Shown: piece by piece, positions 9,245 to 18,577 of the stretch
Layout: each line of letters begins with the position of its first letter
Position numbering within the stretch: the first letter of the stretch is position 1
NCBI GenBank assembly: GCA_001303025.1
Contig: LJNK01000007.1
Location: 17,157-81,156, forward strand
Reading direction: 5' to 3'
DNA from: Deltaproteobacteria bacterium SG8_13
GTDB lineage: Bacteria; Desulfobacterota; Desulfobacteria; Desulfobacterales; SG8-13
Length of the DNA stretch: 64,000 nucleotides
Made by a program: the position numbers and the translations under genes
The notes under the pieces: model-generated
The model's database searches: none
The model's input: the letters and a program-made list of their open reading frames with translations, nothing else
Told to the model about the DNA's origin: nothing

Positions 9245-10735
9245 CTACCCGACCCGCATATCACCGTTATCCAGGTAGCGCTGGTGCAGGTAAAACGCCT
9301 CTTTCAGCAGATGGGGCTCGTGACCGCCGGCCATGCGCACTGCCCGCTGGTAGTACTCCCGTAGCTGCTCCCGGTAATCCGGGTGGGCGCATTTGTTGAT
9401 GATCTGCTCGGCTGTCTGCCGGGGAGTCAGGGGGCGTGTGTCTACCAGGCCGTGTTCGGTTACCACCACACCCACCGAGTGCTCGGAGTGATCGACGTGG
9501 CTGACCATGGGCACGATGGCTGAGATGACCCCCCCTTTGGCCGTGCTCGGGGTCACGACGAAAGACAGGGCCGCGTTGCGCATGAAATCACCCGATCCGC
9601 CGATACCGTTCATTATCTGGGATCCCATGACATGGGTGGAGTTGACCTGCGCGTAAATGTCCACCTCGATGGCCGTGTTGATGGCGATCACCCCCAATCG
9701 CCGGATGACCTCCGGGGCGTTGGAGATCTCCGCCGGCCGCAGGATCACTTTTTCACGATACCGGTACAGTTCGTCGAAAAAACGCGAACGGGCTTTCTGC
9801 GACAAGGTCAGTGACGAACCGGAGGCGGCCCGAACCTTGCCGATGTCGATCAGCTCCAGCACGCTGTCCTGCAGAACTTCGGAATAGATGTCCAGATTCA
9901 AAAAGAAATCATTGCCTATGAAGCCGCTCAGCACGGCATTGGCGACATCCCCAACACCCGACTGCCAGGGCAGGCCGGCAGGCAGTCGGTTTTTTCTTAT
10001 TTCGTGTTCGACAAAGTCGAGGATCCGGGCGGCGATATCCCTGGAGATTTTGTCCGGATCCCTGAAAACGGCGCCGCGCTCGGTTTCCGGGCTCAGCAAG
10101 ATCGCCACCACTTTGTCCGGATTCATCTCGATGAACGGTTTGCCGATGCGGTCTGCGGTCCGATAGATCGGGATCGGCATCCGGTATGGGGGATCTTCCG
10201 GTATAAAGATGTCGTGGATGCCTTCCAGTTCGGCAGGGTCGGTGGAGATTTCGACGATGATCTTATCGGCGGCTTTCACGTACGTGGGTGTGTTGCCTAC
10301 CGACATGGTGGGGACCAGCTGCCCCTTTTCGCTGATCGCCACTGCTTCGACCACCGTCACGTCGACCGGCCCCCAGTTCCCGGCCCGCACCTGCTGCGAC
10401 AGCGCCGAAAGGTGGTCGTCCTTGTACAGGATTTGCTCGGCGTTGATCATCCGGCGCATGGTCCGGTCGCTCATGTACGGCCGGCGCCATTGAATCAAAC
10501 CCGCAGCGGCCAGGCTGCCGTCCACCGACGCTGCGGTGGAAGCGCCGGCAAACAGGTTGATCTTAAAGCGCTCGCCGCCGTCGGCGCGGCGAACGAGCTC
10601 CTGTGGGATCAATTTCGGATATCCGGCCGTAAAACCGGAGATGAACAAGTTGGTGCCGTTTTGTATAAAACCCGCCGCGGTTGTCGGGTCCGTGATTTTG
10701 GCCCGCAGCGGTTTGCATCGAATCCTCTCTTCCAT
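9245..10735 (-). CDS. Acetyl-CoA hydrolase/transferase family protein (succinyl-CoA:acetate CoA-transferase-like)
   Basis: 496 residues, the usual size of the Ach1/AarC/Cat1 group. Conserved features are the FAGAS segment near 62, YSEVLQD near 284-290 (Glu286 aligns with the catalytic Glu that forms the glutamyl-CoA thioester), AIEVDIYAQVNSTHVMG near 355, and NGIGGSGDF. The likely reaction is CoA transfer between acetate and succinyl-CoA or another acyl-CoA; hydrolase activity in this family is usually a side reaction. It is monocistronic, convergent with the DsrE-like gene and divergent from a small lipoprotein. Exact substrate pair is not determined. Confidence 0.88.
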   Translation of the reverse strand: MEERIRCKPLRAKITDPTTAAGFIQNGTNLFISGFTAGYPKLIPQELVRRADGGERFKINLFAGASTAASVDGSLAAAGLIQWRRPYMSDRTMRRMINAEQILYKDDHLSALSQQVRAGNWGPVDVTVVEAVAISEKGQLVPTMSVGNTPTYVKAADKIIVEISTDPAELEGIHDIFIPEDPPYRMPIPIYRTADRIGKPFIEMNPDKVVAILLSPETERGAVFRDPDKISRDIAARILDFVEHEIRKNRLPAGLPWQSGVGDVANAVLSGFIGNDFFLNLDIYSEVLQDSVLELIDIGKVRAASGSSLTLSQKARSRFFDELYRYREKVILRPAEISNAPEVIRRLGVIAINTAIEVDIYAQVNSTHVMGSQIMNGIGGSGDFMRNAALSFVVTPSTAKGGVISAIVPMVSHVDHSEHSVGVVVTEHGLVDTRPLTPRQTAEQIINKCAHPDYREQLREYYQRAVRMAGGHEPHLLKEAFYLHQRYLDNGDMRVG

Positions 10736-10777
10736 CCTGATCCTCCCTGAAGACGGTGAAACCGGCCGAATATGGAA

Positions 10778-10806
10778 TTGACAATCATCTGGTGGCGATT
10801 TAACGT
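10778..10806 (+). promoter_or_regulatory. Candidate sigma70-type promoter for the 10883 lipoprotein gene
   Basis: A perfect TTGACA is followed after 17 bp by TAACGT, a weak -10. It lies in the divergent region about 80 bp ahead of the ATG. The -35 is convincing, the -10 is not. Confidence 0.35.
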
Positions 10807-10882
10807 AAAACCGATAGGCCCAATGTAAATAAGCACCTCATTTTTTACCTTTTTGAAAACCACTTTACCATGGGAGATAGAA

Positions 10883-11362
10883 ATGAATATCAACACCTCT
10901 TTTCGGATCGGTTTGATTCTGATACTGTTGGCCTTGCTGTCTTCCTGCCAGGGCAAGCTTCTTACTGCGAAAGGCAAGACGGTTGCAGAACAGAAGCGGA
11001 TCGCCCTTCAGCCGGAAGGCACCGCGTCGGGCAGCTGGCAGGGCAAAGGGGACCTCACGGTGAACTATACCACCACCCGGACCCGGGACACGCTGCAAAT
11101 CGCCGGTGACATCGTGTTTCAAAGACACAAACTGCTGGACACCTTTCGCTTCAGCCTGGTGCTGATCGACACCGACGGGAGCGTTTTGGATGTGGTCCCC
11201 ATCACTTCCGCCGGTGGGCGCCGGAAGATCGAGCAGGTGTCGTTCAGCCGCGAACTGCCGCTGCCGCCCGACACCCGGTCTTTCGCCTTTACCTATGACG
11301 GCACGACTCGCGGAATCGGGGAAGGCGGCTCGCCGACTTCCTTCTGGTCGGCGCCCTGGTGA
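10883..11362 (+). CDS. Small hypothetical lipoprotein, 159 aa
   Basis: The leader ends LLSSC (Cys about 20), a good lipobox. The mature region is about 140 residues of alternating hydrophobic strands (LTVNYTTT, IAGDIVFQ, FRFSLVLIDTDG) and looks like a single beta-sandwich; I do not recognise a family. The ATG at 10883 was preferred over an upstream TTG because GGGAG is 6-7 bp before it and the signal peptide begins exactly there. No operon partner is visible. Confidence 0.72.
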   Translation: MNINTSFRIGLILILLALLSSCQGKLLTAKGKTVAEQKRIALQPEGTASGSWQGKGDLTVNYTTTRTRDTLQIAGDIVFQRHKLLDTFRFSLVLIDTDGSVLDVVPITSAGGRRKIEQVSFSRELPLPPDTRSFAFTYDGTTRGIGEGGSPTSFWSAPW

Positions 11363-11510
11363 TCGTGCCAGCTCGTCAGGTCCAGCGTTGAATCGCCGGG
11401 AGCGAAGGAAGCCTTCGCGCGCCGTTCTGACACGGATCTTTTTCCTTGTGATTTCGTTTGATTTGTTGGTATGACATAGCGCATCCTGAAACCGGTCCCA
11501 CCAAATTTTA

Positions 11511-11667
11511 CTAGAACCTAACTCAAAAACAGTAGGTCGGGTTCTAGGACAAGGCGCAGTCAGTCGAAAACGTCGTGTATACAAGCATACACGGCAGTAT
11601 GTGAGCATTTTGAGGCGACCTGCAACGCAGTCCTGGAGCGCTAGATGCATTTTTTGGATAGGCTCTA
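11511..11667. repeat. Palindromic TIR-bounded element (MITE- or REP-like), candidate
   Basis: The gene-free stretch 11363-11712 is mostly occupied by this element. The left end (ACTAGAACCTAAC, from 11510) and the right end (GGATAGGCTCTA, 11656-11667) are imperfect inverted copies of each other. Inside, CTAGAACC at 11511-11518 pairs with GGTTCTAG at 11540-11547, and CGTGTAT at 11574-11580 pairs with ATACACG at 11587-11593. There is no ORF of note. The look is that of a non-autonomous dispersed element of about 157 bp; repeat status cannot be shown from one copy. Confidence 0.5.
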
Positions 11668-11712
11668 TTCACCAAGCGCTACAGACTATTTAGCGAGGAC
11701 GTGGATTCTTAT

Positions 11713-12861
11713 ATGAAAATCAACATAAGATGGCTGTGTGTATTGTTGTTGTTCATTGTTTCGGCCTGCGGCGAAAAAAAAGCCGCCCAACCGCCGCCGC
11801 CCCAGGTGTCGGTTATCGAGATCCAGACGCAGGAAGTCGCGGTGCCGATCGAATTTGTCGGCCAGATCTTCGGAGCCGAGGACATCGCCATCCGGGCCCG
11901 GGTCGAAGGATTTCTGGAAGGCATCCATTTTGAAGAAGGCTCGGAGGTCGAAGCGGGCAAGCTGCTGTACACCATCGAGAGCCAGCCCTACGAAGCCGAT
12001 GTGGCCGCCATGATGAGCAAGGTGGCCGAGGCCAGGACCGTGCTGGCCAAAACCACCAGCGATCTGAAACGCATCCGGCCCCTGGCGGACCGCAGGGCAG
12101 TCAGCCAGAGTGACCTGGACGGGGCCGTTGCCGCATACGAAGCCTCCATCGCCTCGCTGGAAGCGGCGCAGGCCAACCTGAGGGCTTCCAAAATCAACCT
12201 GAGCTACACCCGCATCCTTTCCCCCATCACCGGCATCATCGGCAAAACCAATGCAAAGGTCGGTGATTTTGTTGGGCGATCCCCCAACCCGGTCATCTTG
12301 AACACGGTTTCCAATATCACGACGGTAAGGGTCGAGTTTTTTCTCACGGAAAACCTGTACCTGCAGGTCGCCCGACGCTTTCACAAACTCCAGGAGAACA
12401 AAGCTACCCAGACAGGGACCGGGGTGTTCGATTTGATTCTGGCCGACGGCACGCTCTATCCCCACAAGGGACAATTCGATTTCATCGACCGTGGCGTGGA
12501 CCCCACCACCGGTTCGATACTGATCCAGCTCTCCTTTCCCAATCCGGATCAGCTCATCCGCCCGGGGCAGTTCGCTCGAATCCGGGCCATCGCCGAGAGG
12601 GTAAAAGACGGCATCCTGCTGCCCCAGCGCTGCATCTCCGAACTGCAGGGCATACAGCGCGTGTTTGTAGTCGGCAGCGACAACAAGGTGGAGGAACGAA
12701 GAGTTTCTGTCGGGCCGGCAATGGGAAGCAACCGGCTCATCCTCGAGGGTTTGAATGCCGGTGAAAAAGTGGTCTACGAGGGCCTGCAGAAGGTGGCCGA
12801 CGGCGCCCAGGTTACCCCGAAAACGGTATCCGCTGAAACAACCGAAAAAGAAAAGCAGTAA
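11713..12861 (+). CDS. RND efflux periplasmic adaptor subunit (membrane fusion protein)
   Basis: 382 residues with lipobox IVSAC, so it is a lipid-anchored adaptor of the AcrA/MexA type. It shows the barrel-sandwich (lipoyl) half-motif around VGQIFGAEDIAIRARVEGF, a helical hairpin (about 100-150, Ala/Glu-rich), then the second lipoyl half LSYTRILSPITGIIG and the beta-barrel domain. The ATG at 11713 was preferred; a GTG 12 bp upstream leaves too short a gap from the GAGGA. First gene of a three-gene pump operon; the permease begins 6 bp after its stop. Confidence 0.92.
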   Translation: MKINIRWLCVLLLFIVSACGEKKAAQPPPPQVSVIEIQTQEVAVPIEFVGQIFGAEDIAIRARVEGFLEGIHFEEGSEVEAGKLLYTIESQPYEADVAAMMSKVAEARTVLAKTTSDLKRIRPLADRRAVSQSDLDGAVAAYEASIASLEAAQANLRASKINLSYTRILSPITGIIGKTNAKVGDFVGRSPNPVILNTVSNITTVRVEFFLTENLYLQVARRFHKLQENKATQTGTGVFDLILADGTLYPHKGQFDFIDRGVDPTTGSILIQLSFPNPDQLIRPGQFARIRAIAERVKDGILLPQRCISELQGIQRVFVVGSDNKVEERRVSVGPAMGSNRLILEGLNAGEKVVYEGLQKVADGAQVTPKTVSAETTEKEKQ

Positions 12862-12867
12862 TCATCC

Positions 12868-15800
12868 ATGGGATCCTTTTTTGTCAGGCGACCCATCGTC
12901 GCCATGGTCATCGCCATCGTCACGGTCATCGTGGGAACCATTTCCCTGCTCTCGCTTCCCATGGAGCAGTATCCCAATATCACCCCTCCGGTGGTAGAAG
13001 TGCGCGCCACCTACACCGGCGCCAATGCAATCAGCGTGGAACAGTCGGTGGCCACGCCGCTGGAACAGCAGATCAATGGCGTGGACAACATGATCTACAT
13101 GAAATCCACCAATGCCAACGACGGCACGATGGTGATCCAGACTTCCTTTGAAGTGGGTACCGACCCGGACATGAACACGGTCTTTACCCAGAACCGGGTG
13201 GCGGCCGCCACCGCCAAGCTACCCGAGGAAGTCAAGCGGCTGGGGGTGACCACTGAAAAATCTTTGCCCAACATTTTGATGCTCATCACCCTGACCTCAG
13301 AGGGGGACCGTTTCGATCAGCAGTTTCTGAACAACTATGCTTTGATCAATATCAAGGACATCCTGGCGCGAATCCGCGGCATCGGCCGGGTGAGCGTGCT
13401 GCTGGCCAGCGATTATTCCATGCGTATCTGGATCAAGCCCGATCGCCTGTCGCAGCTGGGTATCACGGTTCCGGAGATCGTCGACGCCATCAAGTCTCAG
13501 AGCGTGATCGTGCCGGGGGGCAAGTTCGGGGCCGAGCCGGCCCCACCGGGCACTGAATTCACCTACACGGTGCGCCTTCCCGAACGGTTGCAGTCCGAAG
13601 AGGAGTTCGGCGAAATCGTGGTGCGAACCACAGAGGGCGGCGCCCAGGTGCGAGTCAAAGACATCGCCCGGGTGGAATTGGGCGTCGAGACTTACAGTGG
13701 TTTCACCCGGCTCAACCACCGGCAGGGCTCGATCATCGCTTTGTACCAGGCGCCGGGGTCCAACGCCGTCGAACTGGTCGAAAATGCCACCGAGACCATG
13801 GAATTGCTTTCGAAATCCTTCCCCAGCGGCATGCGCTATGACATATCGCTGGACACCTCCAAGCCGATCACCGCCGGCATCAAGGAAATCGTCGAGACTC
13901 TGTTTATCGCATTGGCGCTTGTGATCCTGGTGGTGTTTATCTTCATCCAGGACTGGCGCGCCACCCTGATTCCCACCATCGCCATTCCGGTGTCGCTGGT
14001 GGGCGCTTTCATGCTCTTCCCGCTGCTGGGATTTACCATCAACGTATTGTCACTGCTGGGGCTGGTGCTGGCCATCGGTATCGTTGTGGACGATGCCATC
14101 GTGGTGGTGGAGGCCGTCCAGGTTAACATCGAAAAGGGCATGTCCCCCAAAGAGGCCACCATCCACGCTATGGGCGAGGTCACCGCCCCGGTGATTGCCA
14201 CCACGCTGGTGCTCATCGCCGTTTTCGTTCCAGTGGCCGGTATGGCGGGTATCACCGGCAGCCTCTACCAGCAGTTTGCCATCACCATCGCGGTGTCGGT
14301 GGCCTTTTCCTCGGTGAACGCCCTGACCCTCAGCCCGGCCCTGTGCGCGCTGCTGCTCAAAAAACCCAAGCCCTTCCGTGGTCCGCTGGGAGCCTTTTTC
14401 AAACTGTTCAACAAAGGATTCGACAAGTCCACCGAAGGATACATGAGCTTTACCAACGTGGTGGCCCGCAAAATCTTTTTCGGGGTGGTCTTCATCGGCA
14501 TCGTGCTCGGGGCGACCGGAATGGTGGGGAAAATCCTGCCGGGGGGATTTATGCCCGAAGAAGACATGGGGTACCTGTTTGTCCACATCCAGCTGCCGGA
14601 CGCGGCATCGTTGCAGCGCACAGATGCGGTCGCCAAAAAGGTGGAAAAGATCATCGAAAGGCACAAGGAGGCCGAGTTCATCACCACGGCCACCGGCTTC
14701 AATATGCTCACAGGCAGCAACTCCACCAACACCGTGATTGTCTTCGTTTCCTTGGTGGATTGGGACCTGCGGGACATTACCGCCCTGGATCTGGTCAATA
14801 CCCTCAACCGCGAGTTCTACGTCGCCATCAACGAAGCCCAGGTGTTCGCATTCGGGCCACCGGCGATTCCCGGACTGGGCAAGGGCAGCGGCTTTACGCT
14901 GATGCTCCAGGACAAGGCCGGCAATACCCCCGCCTATCTGGCGCAACAGACGGCTCAGTTCGCCAAGGCTGCCATGCAGCGACCTGAAGTCGGTTCCATT
15001 TTTTCGACGTTTCGCGCCAACGTCCCGCAGCGTTTTATGGAGATCAATCGTGACAAGGTCCTGAAGGCCGGTATCTCCCTGCAGGACGTCTACACCACCG
15101 TCGGCGCGTTTTTAGGCGGCTCCTACGTGAACGACTTCAACCGCTTCGGACGCCTCTATAAAGCCTACATCCAGGCCGAACCGCTCTATCGACAGCGCCC
15201 GGAGGATATCAACCTGTACTTCATCAAGAACAGGGATGGCGTTAGTGTTCCCCTGGCCGCATTCGTGGATATTAAGGACTCGGAGGGCCCGGAATACACC
15301 AACCGCTACAACCTGTTTCGAGCGGCGGAGCTGACCGGCGGTCCGTCGCGGGGCTTTACCTCGGCCCAGGTCATGGCGGCGCTGGAGGAGGTGGCCGCCG
15401 AGGTGCTTCCACCGGAAATGGGCTACGAGTGGAGCAACATGTCCTATCAGGAAAAACGGGCCGCCGGTTCGGCCGGCATCGTTTTCGTTTTTTCGCTCAC
15501 GTTTGTGTTTTTAATTCTGGCCGCCCAGTATGAAAGCTGGTCGCTTCCCGCCAGCATCCTGCTGGGAACGCCGTTTGCCCTGCTGGGTGCCATGGGGGCC
15601 GTGCTGTTGATGAGACAGTTCGATCTGAGCTATGAAAACAACATCTTCGCCCAGATCTCCCTGGTGATGCTCATCGGCATGGCCGCCAAGAACGCCATAT
15701 TGATCGTGGAGTTTGCCAACATCAAGTTCAAGGAGGGGCTGAGCCTGTTCGACGCGGCCATCGAATCGGCCCGGCTGCGGTTTCGGCCGATCCTGATGAC

Positions 15801-16017
15801 GGCCTTTTCCTTTATCCTCGGTGTCCTGCCCCTGGTGGTTGCCTCCGGAACCGGCTCGGAAGCCCGGAAGGTGATGGGCATGGCCCTGCTGGGGGGCATG
15901 ACGCTGGCAACCTTACTGGGGGTTTTCTTCTACCCGATGCTCTTTGTGTTCATCGGCAAGATCGCCCGTTATGAGAAAAAACGCGATCTGCTGAAGCAAG
16001 AGGCCGGTTCGCAATGA
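12868..16017 (+). CDS. RND efflux permease, HAE1 (AcrB) family
   Basis: 1049 residues, the standard AcrB length, with 12 predicted TM helices in the 1+5, 1+5 arrangement around two large periplasmic loops. N-terminal FFVRRPIVAMVIAIV and SLPMEQYPNI are family signatures. TM4 carries GIVVDDAIVVVE, with the paired Asp residues of the proton relay; NALTLSPALCALLL and GMAAKNAILIVEFA are also present. It exports hydrophobic or amphiphilic compounds by proton antiport. It overlaps the outer-membrane factor gene by 4 bp, so expression is coupled. Confidence 0.95.
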   Translation: MGSFFVRRPIVAMVIAIVTVIVGTISLLSLPMEQYPNITPPVVEVRATYTGANAISVEQSVATPLEQQINGVDNMIYMKSTNANDGTMVIQTSFEVGTDPDMNTVFTQNRVAAATAKLPEEVKRLGVTTEKSLPNILMLITLTSEGDRFDQQFLNNYALINIKDILARIRGIGRVSVLLASDYSMRIWIKPDRLSQLGITVPEIVDAIKSQSVIVPGGKFGAEPAPPGTEFTYTVRLPERLQSEEEFGEIVVRTTEGGAQVRVKDIARVELGVETYSGFTRLNHRQGSIIALYQAPGSNAVELVENATETMELLSKSFPSGMRYDISLDTSKPITAGIKEIVETLFIALALVILVVFIFIQDWRATLIPTIAIPVSLVGAFMLFPLLGFTINVLSLLGLVLAIGIVVDDAIVVVEAVQVNIEKGMSPKEATIHAMGEVTAPVIATTLVLIAVFVPVAGMAGITGSLYQQFAITIAVSVAFSSVNALTLSPALCALLLKKPKPFRGPLGAFFKLFNKGFDKSTEGYMSFTNVVARKIFFGVVFIGIVLGATGMVGKILPGGFMPEEDMGYLFVHIQLPDAASLQRTDAVAKKVEKIIERHKEAEFITTATGFNMLTGSNSTNTVIVFVSLVDWDLRDITALDLVNTLNREFYVAINEAQVFAFGPPAIPGLGKGSGFTLMLQDKAGNTPAYLAQQTAQFAKAAMQRPEVGSIFSTFRANVPQRFMEINRDKVLKAGISLQDVYTTVGAFLGGSYVNDFNRFGRLYKAYIQAEPLYRQRPEDINLYFIKNRDGVSVPLAAFVDIKDSEGPEYTNRYNLFRAAELTGGPSRGFTSAQVMAALEEVAAEVLPPEMGYEWSNMSYQEKRAAGSAGIVFVFSLTFVFLILAAQYESWSLPASILLGTPFALLGAMGAVLLMRQFDLSYENNIFAQISLVMLIGMAAKNAILIVEFANIKFKEGLSLFDAAIESARLRFRPILMTAFSFILGVLPLVVASGTGSEARKVMGMALLGGMTLATLLGVFFYPMLFVFIGKIARYEKKRDLLKQEAGSQ

Positions 16018-17441
16018 CTCGTCACCTTACCGGAAATATACTTCTTTCGGCAGCGGTCCTGACGACCGTGATCCTGACGGGCTGTATGCTGGGGCCGGAT
16101 TTCGTGCCGCCGGCCGTCGAGACTCCTGAAGAATACCGATTCGATGCCGAACAGGCAGCCGTCGACGTCAATCTAAAGTGGTGGGAGCTGTTCGAGGACC
16201 CGGTGCTCTGCGAGCTGGTTACTACGGCGCTGGATAACAACCGCGATGTCAAGATCGCCGTCAGCCGGATCGAAGAGGCCCGCGCGGCGCTGGGATTCAC
16301 CAAGGCCGATCAATACCCCCGCATCGACATCGAAGGCGACGCAAGGGTCGGCAATTTCTTCGGTGCGGGCCGCAGTGACACCACGGACAACTCTGCTTTC
16401 ATCGCGCCAACCTTGAGCTGGGAGATCGACTTCTGGGGAAGGTTTCGCCGATCCACCGAATCCGCCCAGGCGGATCTGCTGGCGTCCGAGTACTCCCTTC
16501 GAACGATCCAGCTCAGCCTGATATCCGAGGTGGCCAGCACCTACTACCGGCTGCTCGACTTTCGCCGCCGGCTGCAGATCGCCAGGCAAACCCTCGAATC
16601 GCGGATGCAAAGCCTCGACATCATCGAGCAGCGTTTCAAGGAGGGGATTATCCCTGAGCTCGACGTCAACCAGTCCCAGATCCAGATGGAGATCGCGGCG
16701 GCCGCCATCCCGTTGTTCCAGCGGCAGATCGCTCAGACGGAAAACGCCCTGAACATTTTGCTCGGCCGGCTTCCCGGGGCGATCCGAAGCGACGAAGACC
16801 TCGATCGTCTCTTGATGCCGCCGGAGATTCCGGCCGGCATTCCCTCGACCTTGCTGGAGCGCCGGCCGGATATCGCCCAGACCCTGTATCAGCTGCAGGC
16901 CCAGACCGCCCGGATCGGGGTGGCCGAAGCGTTGCGGCTGCCGGCCATATCGCTCACCGGATTGCTGGGGGTGGCCAGCAGCGAGCTTTCCAACCGGACT
17001 TCCGAGGGGATCGTCTGGAGCGCCGGCGCGAGTCTCACCGGCCCGCTGTTCAACTTCGGCAAAAACAAGCGACGGGTGGAAATCGAGGAAGCCCGCACCC
17101 GGCAGGTGCTGTTTTTCTACGAAAATACCGTCCTGACGGCATTCAGGGAAGTCGAGGACGCGCTGGTGGCAGTGGAGACATACAAACGGCAGGTGGACGC
17201 GGTGGGCAGGCAGGCCGTGGCGGCCCGCAACGCCAACAATCTGTCGAAGGATCGCTACGACCAGGGAATCACCAGCTACCTCGAGGTGCTGGAGACCGAA
17301 CGCCAGCTGTTTTCGGCCGAGCTCGATTATTCCGAATTGAAACAGCAGCAGCTCAACGCCTATGTCGGCCTGTACAAGGCGTTGGGCGGCGGATGGATTT
17401 CCGAAGAGGAGATGCAGCAGGCCCAAGCCGCCGACAAGTAG
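16014..17441 (+). CDS. Outer-membrane efflux lipoprotein (NodT/OprM family)
   Basis: 475 residues with lipobox LTGC and the following MLGPDF, typical of OprM-type factors. Two repeated helical/beta halves follow: WWELFEDPVL near residue 55 and PTLSWEIDFWGRF near 130 in the first, LLERRPDI near 280 and a second barrel region in the other. It forms the trimeric outer-membrane duct of the pump encoded just upstream. Start ATG overlaps the permease stop (ATGA). Confidence 0.93.
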   Translation: MTRHLTGNILLSAAVLTTVILTGCMLGPDFVPPAVETPEEYRFDAEQAAVDVNLKWWELFEDPVLCELVTTALDNNRDVKIAVSRIEEARAALGFTKADQYPRIDIEGDARVGNFFGAGRSDTTDNSAFIAPTLSWEIDFWGRFRRSTESAQADLLASEYSLRTIQLSLISEVASTYYRLLDFRRRLQIARQTLESRMQSLDIIEQRFKEGIIPELDVNQSQIQMEIAAAAIPLFQRQIAQTENALNILLGRLPGAIRSDEDLDRLLMPPEIPAGIPSTLLERRPDIAQTLYQLQAQTARIGVAEALRLPAISLTGLLGVASSELSNRTSEGIVWSAGASLTGPLFNFGKNKRRVEIEEARTRQVLFFYENTVLTAFREVEDALVAVETYKRQVDAVGRQAVAARNANNLSKDRYDQGITSYLEVLETERQLFSAELDYSELKQQQLNAYVGLYKALGGGWISEEEMQQAQAADK

Positions 17442-17768
17442 TTTTTGCACCACCAGGTCAATGCCCAGCAGCCTGCGAATATCGACGGCTGTCCGGTTGG
17501 ATGCAACAGGAAAGTTGTCTGCCGGCTGGGTTGTCGGCAGATGGGATCATGTCGAAGTCGCCCAATGATCTTTGCCGGCCAGCGCCTGGAGACATCCTCC
17601 GCCGGCGCATTCCGCTTCGGGACCGTCTACCCTTCAGAATTTCTTTTCCGCGACCGGTTCCGCCAAGGTCCCCGAGCATTTGTGGCGATCACCCAGTTCG
17701 GCTTTCGCTCGTTACGACCGGAACCGTTGTTACCTGCAATGTCAGCAGAAAAAAGGGAGCAGCAACCG
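17442..17768. other. 327-bp gene-free gap before gpmA
   Basis: An open frame runs through here into gpmA but has no recognisable protein similarity and no start signal. The only structure I see is a 6-bp stem, CTGCCG with CGGCAG at about 17519-17540 (10-nt loop). No clear promoter hexamers. Presumably it holds the gpmA leader. Confidence 0.4.
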
Positions 17769-18518
17769 ATGAAAAAACTCGTTCTTTTACGCCACGGAGA
17801 AAGCGTCTGGAACAAAGAAAACCGTTTCACCGGTTGGACCGACGTGGAGTTGACCCCCAAAGGGGTGCAGGAGGCCATCGAGGCCGGGCGCACCTTGCGA
17901 AACGAAGGCTATCGCTTCGATGCGGCCTATACCTCGGTTCTCAAACGGGCCATCAAGACCCTCTGGCTGGTGCTGGAGGAAATGGAGCTGATGTGGATCC
18001 CGGTATATCGCAACTGGCGGCTGAACGAACGGCACTACGGCGCACTGCAGGGACTCGACAAGGCCGAGACCGCCGCCCGGCACGGGATGGACCAGGTCCA
18101 CATCTGGCGTCGCAGCTACGATGTACGGCCCCCCGCTTTGACCGCGGACGACGAACGCTATCCCGCCAAAGACCCGCGTTACGCAGACCTGCTGCCCGGG
18201 CAGGTGCCGCTCACCGAGTGCCTGCAGGACACCGTCGAGCGGTTTCTGCCATACTGGCAGGAGGTTGTCGAACCGGCCGTTCGAAAGGGAACGCGGGTGC
18301 TGATGGTCGCTCACGGCAACAGCCTGCGCGCGCTGGTGAAATACCTGGACGGGGTTTCCGATGAAGAAATCCTCGGAATCAACATCCCCACCGGCATTCC
18401 CCTGGTTTACGAACTTGCCGATGATCTCAGGCCGATCCGGCACTACTATCTCGGCGATGCGGACAAAATTGAAAAAGCCACCCGGGCGGTGGCGGATCAA
18501 CTGAAGAAAAAGAGTTGA
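17769..18518 (+). CDS. gpmA: 2,3-bisphosphoglycerate-dependent phosphoglycerate mutase
   Basis: 249 residues, the usual dPGM size. It starts [15 protein letters not shown], with the catalytic phospho-His in RHGES, then [11 protein letters not shown]. It contains [11 protein letters not shown] with the conserved Glu and a later [10 protein letters not shown] with the second His. It interconverts 3- and 2-phosphoglycerate. GGGAG is 9 bp before the ATG. It begins a run of lower-glycolysis genes (pgk 59 bp downstream). Confidence 0.95.
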   Translation: MKKLVLLRHGESVWNKENRFTGWTDVELTPKGVQEAIEAGRTLRNEGYRFDAAYTSVLKRAIKTLWLVLEEMELMWIPVYRNWRLNERHYGALQGLDKAETAARHGMDQVHIWRRSYDVRPPALTADDERYPAKDPRYADLLPGQVPLTECLQDTVERFLPYWQEVVEPAVRKGTRVLMVAHGNSLRALVKYLDGVSDEEILGINIPTGIPLVYELADDLRPIRHYYLGDADKIEKATRAVADQLKKKS

Positions 18519-18577
18519 TTGTCCGGAGGGAGTAATCTTGCCCGAACCTTTTATTCAAGGGTTCGAAGGAGGTTTTT

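Noticed and set aside
17445..17768. In-frame N-terminal extension of gpmA by 108 residues
   Set aside because: The added sequence has no similarity to the family, while the standard start has GGGAG at the right distance and the normal length of 249.
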